Assembly: GCF_037975245.1 (NCBI RefSeq) | Contig: NC_092563.1 | Coordinates: forward strand, 6,451,501 to 6,515,500 | Origin: Apostichopus japonicus | Lineage: Eukaryota > Echinodermata > Holothuroidea > Aspidochirotida > Stichopodidae | DNA length: 64,000 nucleotides | Reading direction: 5' to 3' | In this document: in pieces, positions 38,166 to 51,036 of the stretch | Numbering within the stretch: the stretch's first letter is position 1 | Layout of the letters: each line of letters opens with the position of its first letter | Made by a program: the position numbers and the translations under genes | Notes under the pieces: model-generated | What the model was told of the DNA's origin: nothing | The model's database searches: none | The model's input: the letters and a program-made list of their open reading frames with translations, nothing else

Positions 38166-40292
38166 TGATAGAAACGGATGACCAAATGATGCATGATGGG
38201 AGACTAGGAAACAGCATTGTCCAAACCAAAAAAACGAAAATGTCCAAAACCTCCAAAGATAATATTTTGGTTTTCTCTGATATTGTCAGCTTCTGTCTGT
38301 TTGAATTTCTTGATTCTCAAATATTGGTATGCAGAACCGTGTGTTATAATTTCCAATATGTGGTCAATAATGTTCATACAAAGAGCCATTGTTGGATCGT
38401 TTTGTGTGGTAATATAACTCCCACCGACCCCACCACCACCCCTTACCCCACCCCTCCTTTCCCCTCCATCCACCCTCGCTACCCATTCAGTCAGCGACAC
38501 GTACAATTAATTCGACAATTTCTTTTCTTTTTTTCGATTGAATTTACACAAGCCCTTTAAAGCAACGTTGTCTCTTCTTTTCCAGATATTTTCAAACTTG
38601 AGAATTTATTAAGAGCAGTATCTGTCATCGGTAATATCACTTAAAACCCGGTATATCTTTCTATTTTTTACGGTGTACAGGTTGGTTGACCAAGAGATTT
38701 TTTTTCGCAAAGCACCTTGTAGTATAGGGTCACCAGGAGATTCAACTTCTCAGAAACAAATTCCTCTCCTCGAAGGAGTTGATGAAAGAAGTCAGCAAGT
38801 AAGAGGAACAGGTTTTGAAAAATAGCACAAAAAATTGTTTTTGTTCCAAAAAAAAATCGCCAGGAGGTGTTTATGATAGTTTTTTTCTTTCATACTTGTT
38901 TATTTATTATACCCATCACTACGTCACAAGTGTTCTTAAAGTAGTTTCTTTCGTTAATTTTTGTCCACTTTGAAGGCGTCACGTGGGGTACTCGGATTTG
39001 ACACAAAAGTTTCATACAAATGCAGTTCATTAGTTAAGTCTTGGACATTACCGTTCTAAATATATGAAACAAATGTCAAAATATAAATTCTTAACTTCTC
39101 TGTAGATTTGTTAATTTATATTGTAATGAGTATGATAAATATAAAACTGTCGGAAATGCGAAGAATCGAGAGAAATTGATAACGCTCATTTGATGATATA
39201 TCTATGAAAGATTGTGTATCTTACATCTATATATAAGAGCCGGCTCAACTCACTGCCTTATAGCAATTAATATCTTATTGAGAGGAAATATTTGGTCAAA
39301 ATGTCGACATATAAAATCGATCCGAGACCAAAATCAATCAAATTTTTCGGAAAGCAGCAATTCATGCTTGGTTTTGAAACTGTACGAATTCTGAATTAAT
39401 ATTAAGCAAACGATTCCAAGTAATCAGGGAAAAGTCCACCCCTCCCTCCTCCCCCACCCCCCCAACTTCTAGATAAACTGTAATCACTAAATGACACCAG
39501 CGAGCTGGAATACGCATTACCCCCTCGAATAACGGGGAGACTTGAAAAGCGTGATAGTTGAATATCGTTAGGACACAGTTCGATAGGTGGCCTGCCAAAA
39601 TGAAGATGGCGCACTTAATAAAGAAAAACAGACAACAGACAACCCGCAGTTTCGCCTTTTATCGTCCAACGGTAAGGGTATAGAAAATATGTTTACGTCT
39701 GTGGTGTCGGCAAGCCAATGGTGAAAAGTGACAGTGTGGGGTATTAGAGATGGGGTGATACCCTTCCCCATTTGAAGTGCCCACATATTTCTGTCACTCT
39801 TTTCTCACCCAAGTGACAGTTGCGTCCCTAACAGAATGCACGCTACATGCACGATGGATAACCTATACCGTCTTGTACCACAGTTGCATGGTCCGCGCCT
39901 GGTATTGACCACTTTCGCACATAATTCTTTACACAGAAATCAGTTTTATTACCAATTTTCTGACAGTTTTCGTTTCCATTAGTTGTGGTCTTATGAGTCT
40001 TTAGTTCATGATAAGGAATAAGGAAGTAAATCCGGCATCTTTTGGAAGTTTTTTAATAGCACAACAAGAAAATAACAATACGCCTAGGGTAACATGCTAT
40101 AATAAACAGTAACACGCAATTAAGTCTTCGAGTGAACTTATCTATATTTGCAGAGTATGGTAAAATAGTTAGGAATCATGTTATTGTCATTGTTATCTTT
40201 AAGTATGCTAGTATTAACGTTATCTTAACTGACGCCGTATGTTAAGTTAAAATGTATTACGTAATGTAGGCTGTCTAGTTTTGTATCGTGCA

Positions 40293-40691
40293 CATAGGCG
40301 TAGGAGCCCAATTTGATTTGGGGGAAGGGGGGTTTGGGGGAAGGGGGGGGCTGTAACGTCTTGCCCGAAAAATATAACCACAAATTTTCGCGCGCTTCAC
40401 GTGCGTTCAACATATTAATGTGCATATCATATAGGGCATGCATCGGTTACTACATAGCATGCCAATAACATACAACCATTTGTCGTGTTATTACCCTTCC
40501 ATATTGGTTATAATTATTGAGAAAGTCGTTACAATAATAATGATGATAATAATATAAGTTTAATCATTGAAAAACACATTGCAAATTATTTTTCTTTCAG
40601 TAGGTGCCCGAATAATTCTCAGACATATTACCCGAATTTTCCCAAAAAATATTTGGTTGGGGGCTGCAGCCCCCCGCCTCCTACGCCTATG
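40293..40691. mobile_element. Non-autonomous hAT element with perfect 8-bp target duplication
   Basis: The 399-bp element begins CATAGGCGTAGGAG and ends with the inverted repeat CTCCTACGCCTATG. It is flanked by an exact 8-bp duplication ATCGTGCA (40285-40292 and 40692-40699). An 8-bp target duplication is the hallmark of hAT transposons. The interior is AT-rich and noncoding, with G-rich subterminal DNA on the left and GGGGGCTGCAGCCCCC on the right. A second copy lies at 50677-51036. Confidence 0.9.
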
Positions 40692-41527
40692 ATCGTGCAT
40701 GTATATTTTTAGGTATGTTTGTCTATGTTTCACATTATACAGTCTCCTATTGTTATTTATTATTCTTATTTTTCTTCTTCTTTTTATTATTCTTCTTCTT
40801 ATTATTCTTATTTATACTAATATTATTCTTATATATTTGGTCACCTCCAACCCCCTCCGCATTCATGGCAAATATTTTTTCACTTTTAGTTCCTGATATC
40901 CATGCATATTATTGATAAAAACATCCAATGTTCTCTATTCTTGTCAGCGTTTTAACGTAGGTTTATCGCGGCGGAGTTCAGATTATATTGTTCGCTCGCA
41001 TTCCAGGATTTTGTTAAGTTCAATCAGGGAGTTTTACGTCTGTAATTTTAATTGACGTGTATATATTAGAAATGTTTTCTTGTAAATTATTTCTTTATTC
41101 ATTTCTAATGGAGCATCAACGATCAGCGACCATAGAACAAAGAGTTTGCCTATATTTACATCGTGTGTTAATTAAACCTAACGGCCTTCAACAGTCTAAC
41201 TCACCCACTAAACCTCAAAATTATATTGGAATAGTTGATCTTACATAAAATCAATATTTTTCCCTTTTATGTTTAGTTTACCGTCATTTTGCACAACAAA
41301 AGAACTCGCAGGATAACATTTCCCCCATGAAAACGGTTGGCGAGCAGCAGGGGAGAGGGGGCACTAGACTTCAGTTTACAGTGGATCAAAAGCATTGAGG
41401 TTTGCATGACATCCTCTTGAATTCCTAATCTGGAAGCGCGCCACCTGATATATTTTTTCGTGGGAGAGGGGATAACACCTTGTAACAAAACAGATTGTAT
41501 AGCCTAGGCATTTTATTGTTATATATA

Positions 41528-41898
41528 CAGTGGCGTAGGAAGGTACTTTTGAGTGGGGGGCTGAAGACTGAAGGCCGGCCTGGGGGAGGGGTCTATGGGG
41601 AGGGTCTAAGGGGAGGGGTGTCCCCCTCCCCTTTGGAATTTTTTGGCATTCCAGGTGGCCTCAGATGCAATTTGGTGCAATGTAGCACACTTCAACACCC
41701 ACTCCATTTTGTAAAAACTTTTTCACCTGGCCTTAGATGCAATTTGGTGCTCCAAATGAGATTTTTTTCTCATTTGGAAATGAAAAAGGGGTTTTCTGAC
41801 TTGCGAAGCGGGGGGGGGGGCGGAGTGATACTTCCGCCCCTCCACATTTTTCACTGGGGGGGCTGGCGCCCCCCAGCCCCCCGGTTCCTACGCCCTTG
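41528..41898. mobile_element. Second family of GGCGTAGGAA-ended MITE
   Basis: The element begins CAGTGGCGTAGGAAGGT, and the reverse complement of its end reads CAAGGGCGTAGGAACCGG. It is flanked by TATATATA on both sides, consistent with an 8-bp duplication but not decisive in AT repeat DNA. It contains an internal duplication of the phrase AGATGCAATTTGGTGC (about 41662 and 41735) and a G-rich left and C-rich right subterminal region. No transposase is encoded. Confidence 0.8.
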
Positions 41899-44800
41899 TA
41901 TATATATATGTATTCTTCTCTCATTCAAAACAAACCGCAAACTAGAAAGGTAAACAAAGGAACGGTCATCATAAAATCTAGTTCTAAAATTACCTCTGGC
42001 CATCCATTCATACACTTGTTTTGGGACTCCCTGGAGATTGACTCGGATCACATCTGACAATTGACCTTAGGCAGGGGATGGGGGGGGCGGGGAGGGGGAA
42101 GGTTTCAACACCATCTGGTAAGTGACCAGTTTCATCTGCAATCTATTTCTTCAAACACTTCTATCTATGACTTCAAACATGAACCAAAGGGTATTAATAA
42201 GGCTGTAGAGATGAACGTATGTGTAACAGGCTGAAAAGGAGGGGAAGGTGGGGCGGGAGGGGGCAGCGTGGGGGGGGGTGATGCTTAACTATCTTGCCTA
42301 GAAATGGGAGACCCGAGAAGCAAGCCACTACATGGCACCAAATATTGAACAAAATCACAATAAAATATTAAAGCAAAACACACAGAGTGGGGTTCACAAA
42401 AGTGATTATTTGTTTTGATTTGTCCTTGAGGAGAAACAAAATAGAGAACAGTTGGCCATATATTAATAACGAATGAAATATAAACAAAATACACCGATAC
42501 ACTAAACTACGCTCTAATACTACTAACAACATACACAACTAAATCCCTTACGAAAAAATAAACCACCACCTGACCCATGACCATTCCTGCTATCACCTCT
42601 ACCACCTGACCCCTCCATCACCCCTAACTCCTGCCATTCTCCTTCAAAGACTCCAGTTAATACTTCATATACACACATACCAGACTGACTGGAATTAATT
42701 AAGCACAAACACCAAAGCATTTTCTTCCTCCCACCCCCTCCCCCTCCCCCATCCAGTCCTCCACCCTCTTTATTTAGTTTGCTTAATTTCTTTTCAAGTA
42801 GAAATAGATAAACTCTCATTTTGCAAAAATTGTGTGAATTTTGGAAGTTAAAACTAGAAACTCATAGCTTCATAATTCAAGGCGTGCAGGCGGTAAGACA
42901 TAAATTGGCCTACTATGGTAGAAAAGGCAGCAGCAGTGTGCACAACTTTATGCAAAGATCCACAGGGATGAACCAGAAATAAAGATTACTGAGCAGGCTT
43001 TGATGAGAGTGTGGCAAGAAAAACCTCTTCCTCGCCCCCCTCCCCTACCCCCCTTCATAGTACAGACAACCTACAGTAAGGCAGCCCTAATGCACATGCT
43101 CTAAATACTGTCCTAAGGATAGAGACATCTGTATAGGAACTACTACCAAGTTAAAGGGTGCAGCTTCCTATACTAAGATTGGCTCCACACACAATACATG
43201 CCTGGTGTAACTAAAAGTCATCCCAAAAGCAGAAAGACAGGAGGATGATGTCACAATGTCACAATGGGCGCTGGAAGCTCCTTGTGAGAGATTCCAGCTC
43301 AAGAGCCTTGAAACTCTGTTGGCATTTGGTATTAAAAAGAAAGTTGTAACTAAGTCCCTTTCTCCCCGGGTATATGATTCAAAGTGAATATGAAATAATA
43401 TATCATAAACATGAATGGAAGAAAAAGGTTTCAAGAGAGCTAAAACACAAAAGCAAATCATTTCATTTCTGTGACGTCACATGTTACATGTTACAAGTCA
43501 AAGGTCATAGATTAGATCAAAAGATGAAATCTGATACGTCACTATAAACCTGAATGAAGACTAACAGTCTGGGCATGGTCTTCCCCAGAAATGAAACAAA
43601 GATAGGTTACACACCAGAACAAAACACAAATCACTTCAAGGAAAAAACCACTGAAAAATAAAAAGGAAGACTAAATGAAGGAATTAATTAATACATTGAA
43701 CAATGCCATTTACCTGTTTTCCAAACAATAGAGCCTTTTGCACCAGATACGGGCCACCAAAGTCACTGATATTTAAAAGTTATACCGGGGGGTGGGCGGT
43801 CGATGACGATCGCATGATTGAAGATCAGATTCGAAGATGGCACCTTTGCAAATCACACGTAAAATGAGAAGTTACCATGTTTACCTTCAATCTGATATCA
43901 ACAAACATACGCCTCCTTATTATTTCATGCTCAAAACAACAAGCTAACATTGACTAACATTAACATGCAAATAAACTGAAAATGACGATGGTAACTATGG
44001 GAAATTTATTTAACTATTTGTTTTCATGAACAATGAAATCTATTGTTTTCAAAATATGCAAAGGAAAACCAAAAAATAAACCTCTTATGTTTTTCTGTGT
44101 GGTCGGAAAAAAGCCCATTTCTGTCACTAAATAGTTAAAACTGAATAAATAACTGAAATATAAAAGTCCAAGATAAGAGCAATGATTAACCTGTTAACGA
44201 CTTCACTGCTTTACTTCTGGAAAAAAAACCTGCGTAGGTGAAATGTAGAAAGGATTAGATAGCATCAAGTTTTCTGTAGAACTTATTGATCCCATATTTG
44301 CCATTGTAAAACATGTACGAAATATGTTGTAAAGAATTTAAAGAAAAAAAAAACAAACTACAATGGCATAGTCTGCGTCACAAGGTTTGAATATTGCGCA
44401 AGAGATATTTTTCTGTCACATGACATATGGTTAGGGTTTTCATATCAATTAAAACTCATAATACAGTAACATCGTTAAAACTGCAATCAACACACCTGTT
44501 GTCTTTTATGTTCGACTACACAACTAACTACACACTCAATCGCAATTTCATCAAATGCTCCACCCCTAATGAAACTAGCAGTGTCGATATAATTGAAAAA
44601 AAAAATAAAAAAACTTCCACCTCGCAGTATTTTACAGCAAATTTTAATTTGGGTTAATCACTTCGATTCACAGTGATTAATCCTAGTGATTACAAGTGAT
44701 TAACCACTGATTAAACACAGCTTGTTTGGGACTCTGACTTTATAGGTAACTTAATATTCCTGAAAGGCAATCTTTTTTAAATCAGTTTTTACTTCATATT

Positions 44801-47451
44801 CTTGACCTTATCTTTGTTAAATTAATCAAAAATTTACAGTCCAATATTTTACTGATACATATCTCACATTATTAAGGAAATAAAATATATATAAAATTAT
44901 TACAACTTAACCCTGACTTTAGCAAAAAACTGACACCACAGAATCAGGAACTTTAATAACTGTTTCCTGTTGCAGTTATAATATGATTATATAATATATA
45001 TATATATTATATAATGTTGCAGTATAATATCATAACATAAGATACCCTGATGATGATAAAAGGCAAGGAAAACACCAAACAAACAAAACGTTACATCTTA
45101 ATCAACAAGTCCTTAATGAACCCTGCATACTAACAGAATACCTACATACTTTGTTTTTTGAGTTATTGAACAAATTGTCTTCTTGAATCAGTTAAACAGG
45201 AGACAAGAGCGAGGGGGGTGCATGGGTGGGGGGGGGGGAGGAATATGCAACAATATTCTGACAAAGTAAACATATTTGTTAACTGAAACAATAAAACAAT
45301 TGATTATGTAGTATGCTTAATTAATAGTAAAACACTGAATTTAAGACAATAGGTTATATTGTTGTCTAACCAAGAAAACCTCCATTGTTTTAAAGATGAT
45401 CAATCCTGGCATAATCACTACTTTTCTCTCCCATTCACAAACCTTATTCTGAGTTTAAACAAGTCTAGACCCTGCGTACTATGATACCTTACAGATTCCT
45501 GCCAACTGATGATACCAACTAAAAATCAACAATGAGAAGTAAATATCACATCCAACGTTAACTAAAATTGACAGTACTTTTTCCAACTTCTTTTGAATAT
45601 TACATTATCATAAAATATCAATGTTTTTGTTTCAACAGTCCTCTGTTTGTCAACTTTTAAATATTTTAAAACTTTGATTACACCATTATCACTCTTTGAG
45701 TTTTTAGATTCACACAACAAGTATTCTTTGAGGAACATCAAAGCTCCAAGGTCAACGACATCGATTATCCCATTAATTTGGATGAAATGACGTTTTAAAC
45801 CGGAGCTAACATTTCGACTGCAATAATGAAAGCTAGTCCAAGCCAGATGTGTGAAAAGAAATAAAAAGCACTTGATAATTTTAAGGTAATGACAGAAACA
45901 TGATTCAAAGAGTTGGCTTAATTTTCATTCACAATATGATTAAAATATTTTTTACTTTTTCTTGGGTTATGAAGACATGATTTGACAAAAGAGAAGGATA
46001 GTAAAATAATTACTTAGTTTGGTATCTCTCATGATGAATATGAAGTCACGTACATCAGGCATCAAAAACAACAAAATACTCTGTTCATCTGTATGTGGCA
46101 CATTATATACTAATGTCACACAAACTCAAACAACCATGAACTATGATGCTGCTAAACATATGTTGCCAGAATGGTTCAATGAAGGTTTATTTGTAGAGTT
46201 ACATTAGGATATGTTAAAAATACACTTGAAAGTGACATACCTGTAATATATTTTATCAATAATAATTGACCATCACACACACACACAGCCATTATCCTTC
46301 TATCATAGACCATGTTACCATGATTGTTGATATAAAATATTTTTGCTTTCCATGTTTTGTTTTTTTTGAGGGGGTAGAGGTGGAGGGGGGTAGTTGGCTA
46401 GGGGAAGGGATTGGGCATCTACTAGCATCAATTATATCTACACTAATTACACAAATGGAACAAAACAATCAAAGAATATTTTTTTTTACAGATATCTGGC
46501 AATCAAAGTGACTGAAATTCAAAATATTATGATAAATGATAATTTTTGAGAATTGAATTAAAATGTCAAATATAAAAGTCCCCATTATCATTCTTGTTAA
46601 GTATTCCAAAGGCTCTGGCAAAAATCCCACAACGATGTGAAAGTCTGAACTCTAGTTTGTTGATTGTAATTGAGTTCTCAACAATCCAATATTTGCCATT
46701 CCCATCCATCCTCATACTCCCCCTCTCCCACCACCGACCTCCCACCCCTTCCAAAAACCAAGGAAGGTATTACCACAAAAATATACCATACTCTTTACAT
46801 AAATAACTGCCATCCATTTTGAAATACTTTCTCTACAGTTTATGTAAAATGAAATTAATTCAACATTTCATCTATATACAGATAGACCAAACAAAAATGC
46901 CAGTTCCCCACTCCCCACCCTGTAAGTAGTTTTCAAAGTAAATAATTTCTAAAGATAAATATTGTGCTTGAGATACCCTGCAAGTAGCGAAAAGTTCTTT
47001 TTCTGTCAATTGAATTAATTAATTGAAGACCTGTTTCACACCTTGAATACTTTTAGAGAGACGCTTCCAAATTTGTAAAGACACATATGAGATACATTTA
47101 TAAATACTTAAATTTTTTTACCAAATTTGATTTTGAAATTTCAGATCAACGGAACATGATTCAAATTTTGTCTAGTAAAGTCAAAAGTGTTAATGTTTAG
47201 TCATTTACCTGTATTATTGCAGAGGCATTTATTATTAAATTCTTTTCTGTCCAATTTATATTGGCATACAAAAGGCATAGTAACGAGCAACTGTCATTAC
47301 GTACACACAAACAATACCCTGTGTTACTGATGGCGACATTTCTGAATCCTTCAGACTCAGGACGACGAAATGATGTCAGAGAAATAATACAAGCCTAATA
47401 CATTCCCAGCAAACTGGTCCCAACTTTTCACTCAAACAGTGGATGTAAGTA

Positions 47452-47482
<31 letters not shown>

Positions 47483-49907
47483 GGTGTGTTCACATGCTAA
47501 AAACATTTCTACAAGCTGAAAATAATGCTCCCAACTGGTAACAGAGTGACTAATCACAGACAGAGTCGCTATTCAATCTGTTACTAGTCACCCGGTAAAC
47601 ATTTCAATCTAGAATTTTATATGCAAATCAAGTTAGGCCGACATACACCCGGTTCAAAAAGGTTGTGATTAATAGATGGATTTTTTCCAATATTTTTATC
47701 ATCACTAATACACAAAACTGATGGGGAAATGACCTAACAAATTTTGAAAGAGAAAATCATATGGATTATTTGGCAAGACCAGGATCAGTACCAGTGTTTG
47801 TAGGGATCGTAAGACTATCATATCCCGAGCTACTCGGACCAAGGTTTGGCAAGTAATACCATCATGTTTAGTCAATAATTTCTTTGCTTTTTGTTCCTTT
47901 ACCTTGTTGAATATAATTTGTACCTCATAGAGAAGTGCATGACTAGATTAACGGAATGTTAGTAAGTCAAAGCTTGAGGTGAGAGAGATCATCTCCTGTG
48001 TTTTATTGACGTGGTAGTATTACGCCAAGCTAAGAAATAGGTCACTTTCAAAACTATCCTTTTTTTCTATAGCTGGATATAACAGCCCTGTTAAACGCAA
48101 CAAACTCAAACTGCGAAGAAATGGCACCAAAAAATAGGTCACTGGATTAATTTAGACTGACTGAAAAAGGGTTTTCCCCTTGCACAATACAACCCCAAAA
48201 ATTTGACCAAACCTCTCTCCCACTTTTGAAAGGACTTTGAAAAGACACTACACTTTAACAAAACACTTCATTTGGCCTCTGACGATTTGTAACCTTTGAA
48301 CCTAACTAGTACACAGCTTTGCAAAGATCGAACGTTGTAATTAGTTTTTTGGTTCTGTTTTAATACTGAAAATAATGTCAACCCTAATATACAGCATACA
48401 CACAGAGACAGAGGTAGAAGTCGGGAACTCTTATTGTTTTTTTCACAGGATAAAATAGCTTTTTCCTTAAATCCTCTGATTGCACACTAGAACATTCCAT
48501 CCCAATGGTTCTTGAAGATGGTTAAAAAATACACTATGCGCCTCAAAAAGTATAGGAATTATATATCCATTCTATGTCTAAGCTTAAGTCACAAAGTCAC
48601 AATTCCTTACATATTTGATTTGTTCACCTAATCCTACTTTGCATAGAGGAGTCCAGGCTGCAGTTGTCATGTGAACTGGTGGTATACAAGTTAAAGCTAC
48701 ACCGTATGATCGCAGATTGATATGTATCTGATGACTTAAACACACAGGCATAAAACACACACTTGGAAACAACATGGTCACACGATGTTGTGCACATGAC
48801 CATACGTAACTTAGGAGCAAGTTTTCAGATATCATCGTCAAAGTGTTCAGACTTTTGAAGAGTTTGCTTCATTAAAGAAAGATTTACATACATCGAAAGG
48901 CGAAGAAGATTGAAGCATAGGAGCTCGAAACAGAGTGCAAGCTTTGCGTGTACACACTTGAGATGAAAAAACTATGCGTCCTTTATCCCTTCTTAGAAAC
49001 CTTCCTGGTATAAGGAGTTACCTCCAAAGGCTTATTGATGCTCTTTCTGTGCAGGGTTTCTCTAACCTTTGCTCACTGGCACTGATGTTAAAAACCCCAT
49101 CAGCCTTATGAAGTACACATCCATTATTGGCCCCTAAGCAGTTACCCCGCCCCCACCCCATCCCCACCCAATTATTCACCTTTTTGGGGCCCTCAATATT
49201 ACAAAATAAATTACTTGTTTGAGGAATACATTATTTTCTTCTTGATACGGTTTAAGGAGACATAAAATCAGTTTGTTCAAGATTATTAGAAATAAGATTA
49301 TTTGCCTTTTAAAATGTTAAAGACAAAAAGAGAGAATTATTCACTTCAGACAGGATTCGGCTTTTTGTCTTTTCACCTCAGAAACCGACCAATCACTGTC
49401 CTTTTACAGAGCTAGGTGCGACTTTGAAAAGTTTCTGCAAGAATAAGGTCACGGAATCTGTGGGGGGAAAATGAAATACGATCACGTCAGTTTTCAAAAT
49501 AGTTCCTCAGTTTCTCAAGTGAAAATGAGTGGCAGAGGAAAAAAAAAAGGGACTCAACGAGAAGACTTTCTTTTAGATACACCTTCTAGAAGACACATGA
49601 ATGTAGGTTCATCCCAAAACCTTTCTCTTCCCTACCAAAACTACTTTCAACTTCGACTTGAAAATTTCATAACTTAATGCTACAATTTCTGAAAAAAAAA
49701 AGCCTTCAACATGTCTTTTACAATTGAAAGTGAAAAATTTCCCAACCTTTGGCATCTACCCTGATTCCTCCACAGTATATTTCATAACTACAAAACTACA
49801 GTAGTAGCAATGTTGAAAGGTATATCAATGTTTGTCTATGCACTTTCTACTATGTACCCATTCATCTAAAGAGCTAGTATCCCCGATTTGTAACGAAGGT
49901 TCTATTC
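41899..49907. other. Noncoding interval downstream of the SLC7 gene
   Basis: No exon could be supported. The terminal exon of the SLC7 gene on the minus strand should lie here or in the next kilobase upstream, but none of the splice-acceptor and short-frame combinations I checked was convincing. A perfect CRE palindrome lies at 43472-43479, a palindrome with direct-repeat flanks at 44969-45030, a CA run near 46273 and a (TA)n run at 47449-47474. Confidence 0.5.
44969..45030. repeat. Perfect 30-bp AT palindrome between direct repeats
   Basis: Positions 44986-45015 are an exact palindrome centred between 45000 and 45001, with arm ATTATATAATATATA. It is bracketed by near-identical direct repeats GTTGCAGTTATAATAT (44969-44984) and GTTGCAGTATAATAT (45016-45030). 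Confidence 0.85.
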
Positions 49908-50541
49908 TGATGTTGCAATAAAGAAAGTTATATATGGAGATACACATTATCTATTCTATTTTGTAATGAGCATTATCATTGATTGTTCAGTCATTTCATT
50001 AAAAGAGGGGGGGGGAGACACAAACCCAATCATCATTTTTCAGCTTATATGACAGAGTTCTGTGAGATGAAAAAAATCCCTCAAAGAGCTAGAAAAAAAA
50101 ATTGGTTTGTTTGGGAGATATCCTAGTTTAAATTGCCATGGCAAGGGCCTGTCTCATTTTAGTAAATCTGTGATGTCATAAAAGCTACTAGGATCAGGGA
50201 ACTTTAATATTTTCTTTTGTTTAACTTTTCTTATTTGATGTTGCAATAGAGAAAGTTATATATGGAGATACACATAATTTATTCTTTTTTTGTAATGAGC
50301 ATAAGCATTGACGATTCATTAAAAGGGGGGGGGGGACACAAACCCAATCATCATTTTTCAGCTTATATGACAGAGTTCTGTGAGATGAAAAAAAATCCCT
50401 CAAAGAGCTAGAAATTGTTTTGTTTGGGAGATATCCTACTTTAAAATGCCATGGCAAGGGGCTGTCTCATTTAGTAAATCTGTGATGTCATAATGCTACT
50501 AGGATCACGGAACCTTAATATTTTCTTTTGTTTAACATTTC
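49908..50541. repeat. 328-bp tandem duplication
   Basis: Copy one begins TGATGTTGCAATA at 49908; copy two begins with the same words at 50236. They share long identical blocks, including TCAGCTTATATGACAGAGTT and CCATGGCAAGGG. Both carry a poly-G run (9-10 G) before ACACAAACCCAATC. Differences are few substitutions and small indels. No frame is conserved between copies. Confidence 0.92.
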
Positions 50542-50676
50542 ATATTTTCAAGGTAAATATGCTAACGACCTTGACATTTGAAACTAATGCCATCATTAGG
50601 GGCATGTTAAGGGCTTTGATATTTCAGAGACAGCGTTTGGAAAAGTCATCTCCATTACAGAAAATACACTTGGTGA

Positions 50677-51036
50677 CATAGGCGTAGGAGGCCAATTGGG
50701 GGAGCTGTAACGACTTATCCCAAAAATATATATAAACTGTTCGTGCGCGTTCAACATGTTAATGTGCATATCATATATGCATGCATCGGTTATTACATCG
50801 CATGCTGATAACATACAATCATTTGCCAAGTTATTTCCCTTACATATTGGTTATCATTTTTGGGCAAGTTGTTACAATAATAATGATCATAATCATATAA
50901 GTTTAACCATTGAAAAATACCTTGCAATTTATTTTGCTTTCAGGTAGGTGCCCAAAAAATTCTCAGCATATTGCCCGAATTTTCACAAAAATATTTGGCT
51001 GGGGGGGCTACAGCCCCCCAGCCTCCCACGCCTATG
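50677..51036. mobile_element. Second copy of the CATAGGCGTAGGAG hAT MITE
   Basis: 360 bp homologous end to end with the element at 40293-40691: same ends (CATAGGCGTAGGAGGCC and a right end CCCACGCCTATG), same interior words (GCGTTCAACAT, TAATGTGCATATCATAT, CAATAATAATGAT). Flanking 8-mers CTTGGTGA and CTTGGTAA agree at seven of eight positions, a decayed target duplication. It is shorter mainly because the left G-rich part is reduced. Confidence 0.9.

Larger units (their letters stand above)
35514..40292. other. Noncoding interval
   Basis: No gene is supported. It holds a CTC/CAT-type microsatellite at 36140-36208, a G-rich tract near 36429-36448, purine-rich DNA at 37.1-37.3 kb that opens long Lys/Arg-rich false frames, and a degenerate GAGTACAAG repeat at 37861-38165. 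Confidence 0.5.

Noticed and set aside
48983-49063. Possible SLC7 terminal exon on the minus strand (ending ..KPLEVTPYTRKVSKKG, stop)
   Set aside because: No polypyrimidine tract precedes a usable AG in the right phase, and the adjacent CAGGGTTTCTCTAACC looks like a transposon end.
49525-49677. MSGRGKKK start resembling a histone H4/H2A N-terminus
   Set aside because: The resemblance stops after about eight residues; the rest shows no histone fold and the A-rich run explains the lysines.
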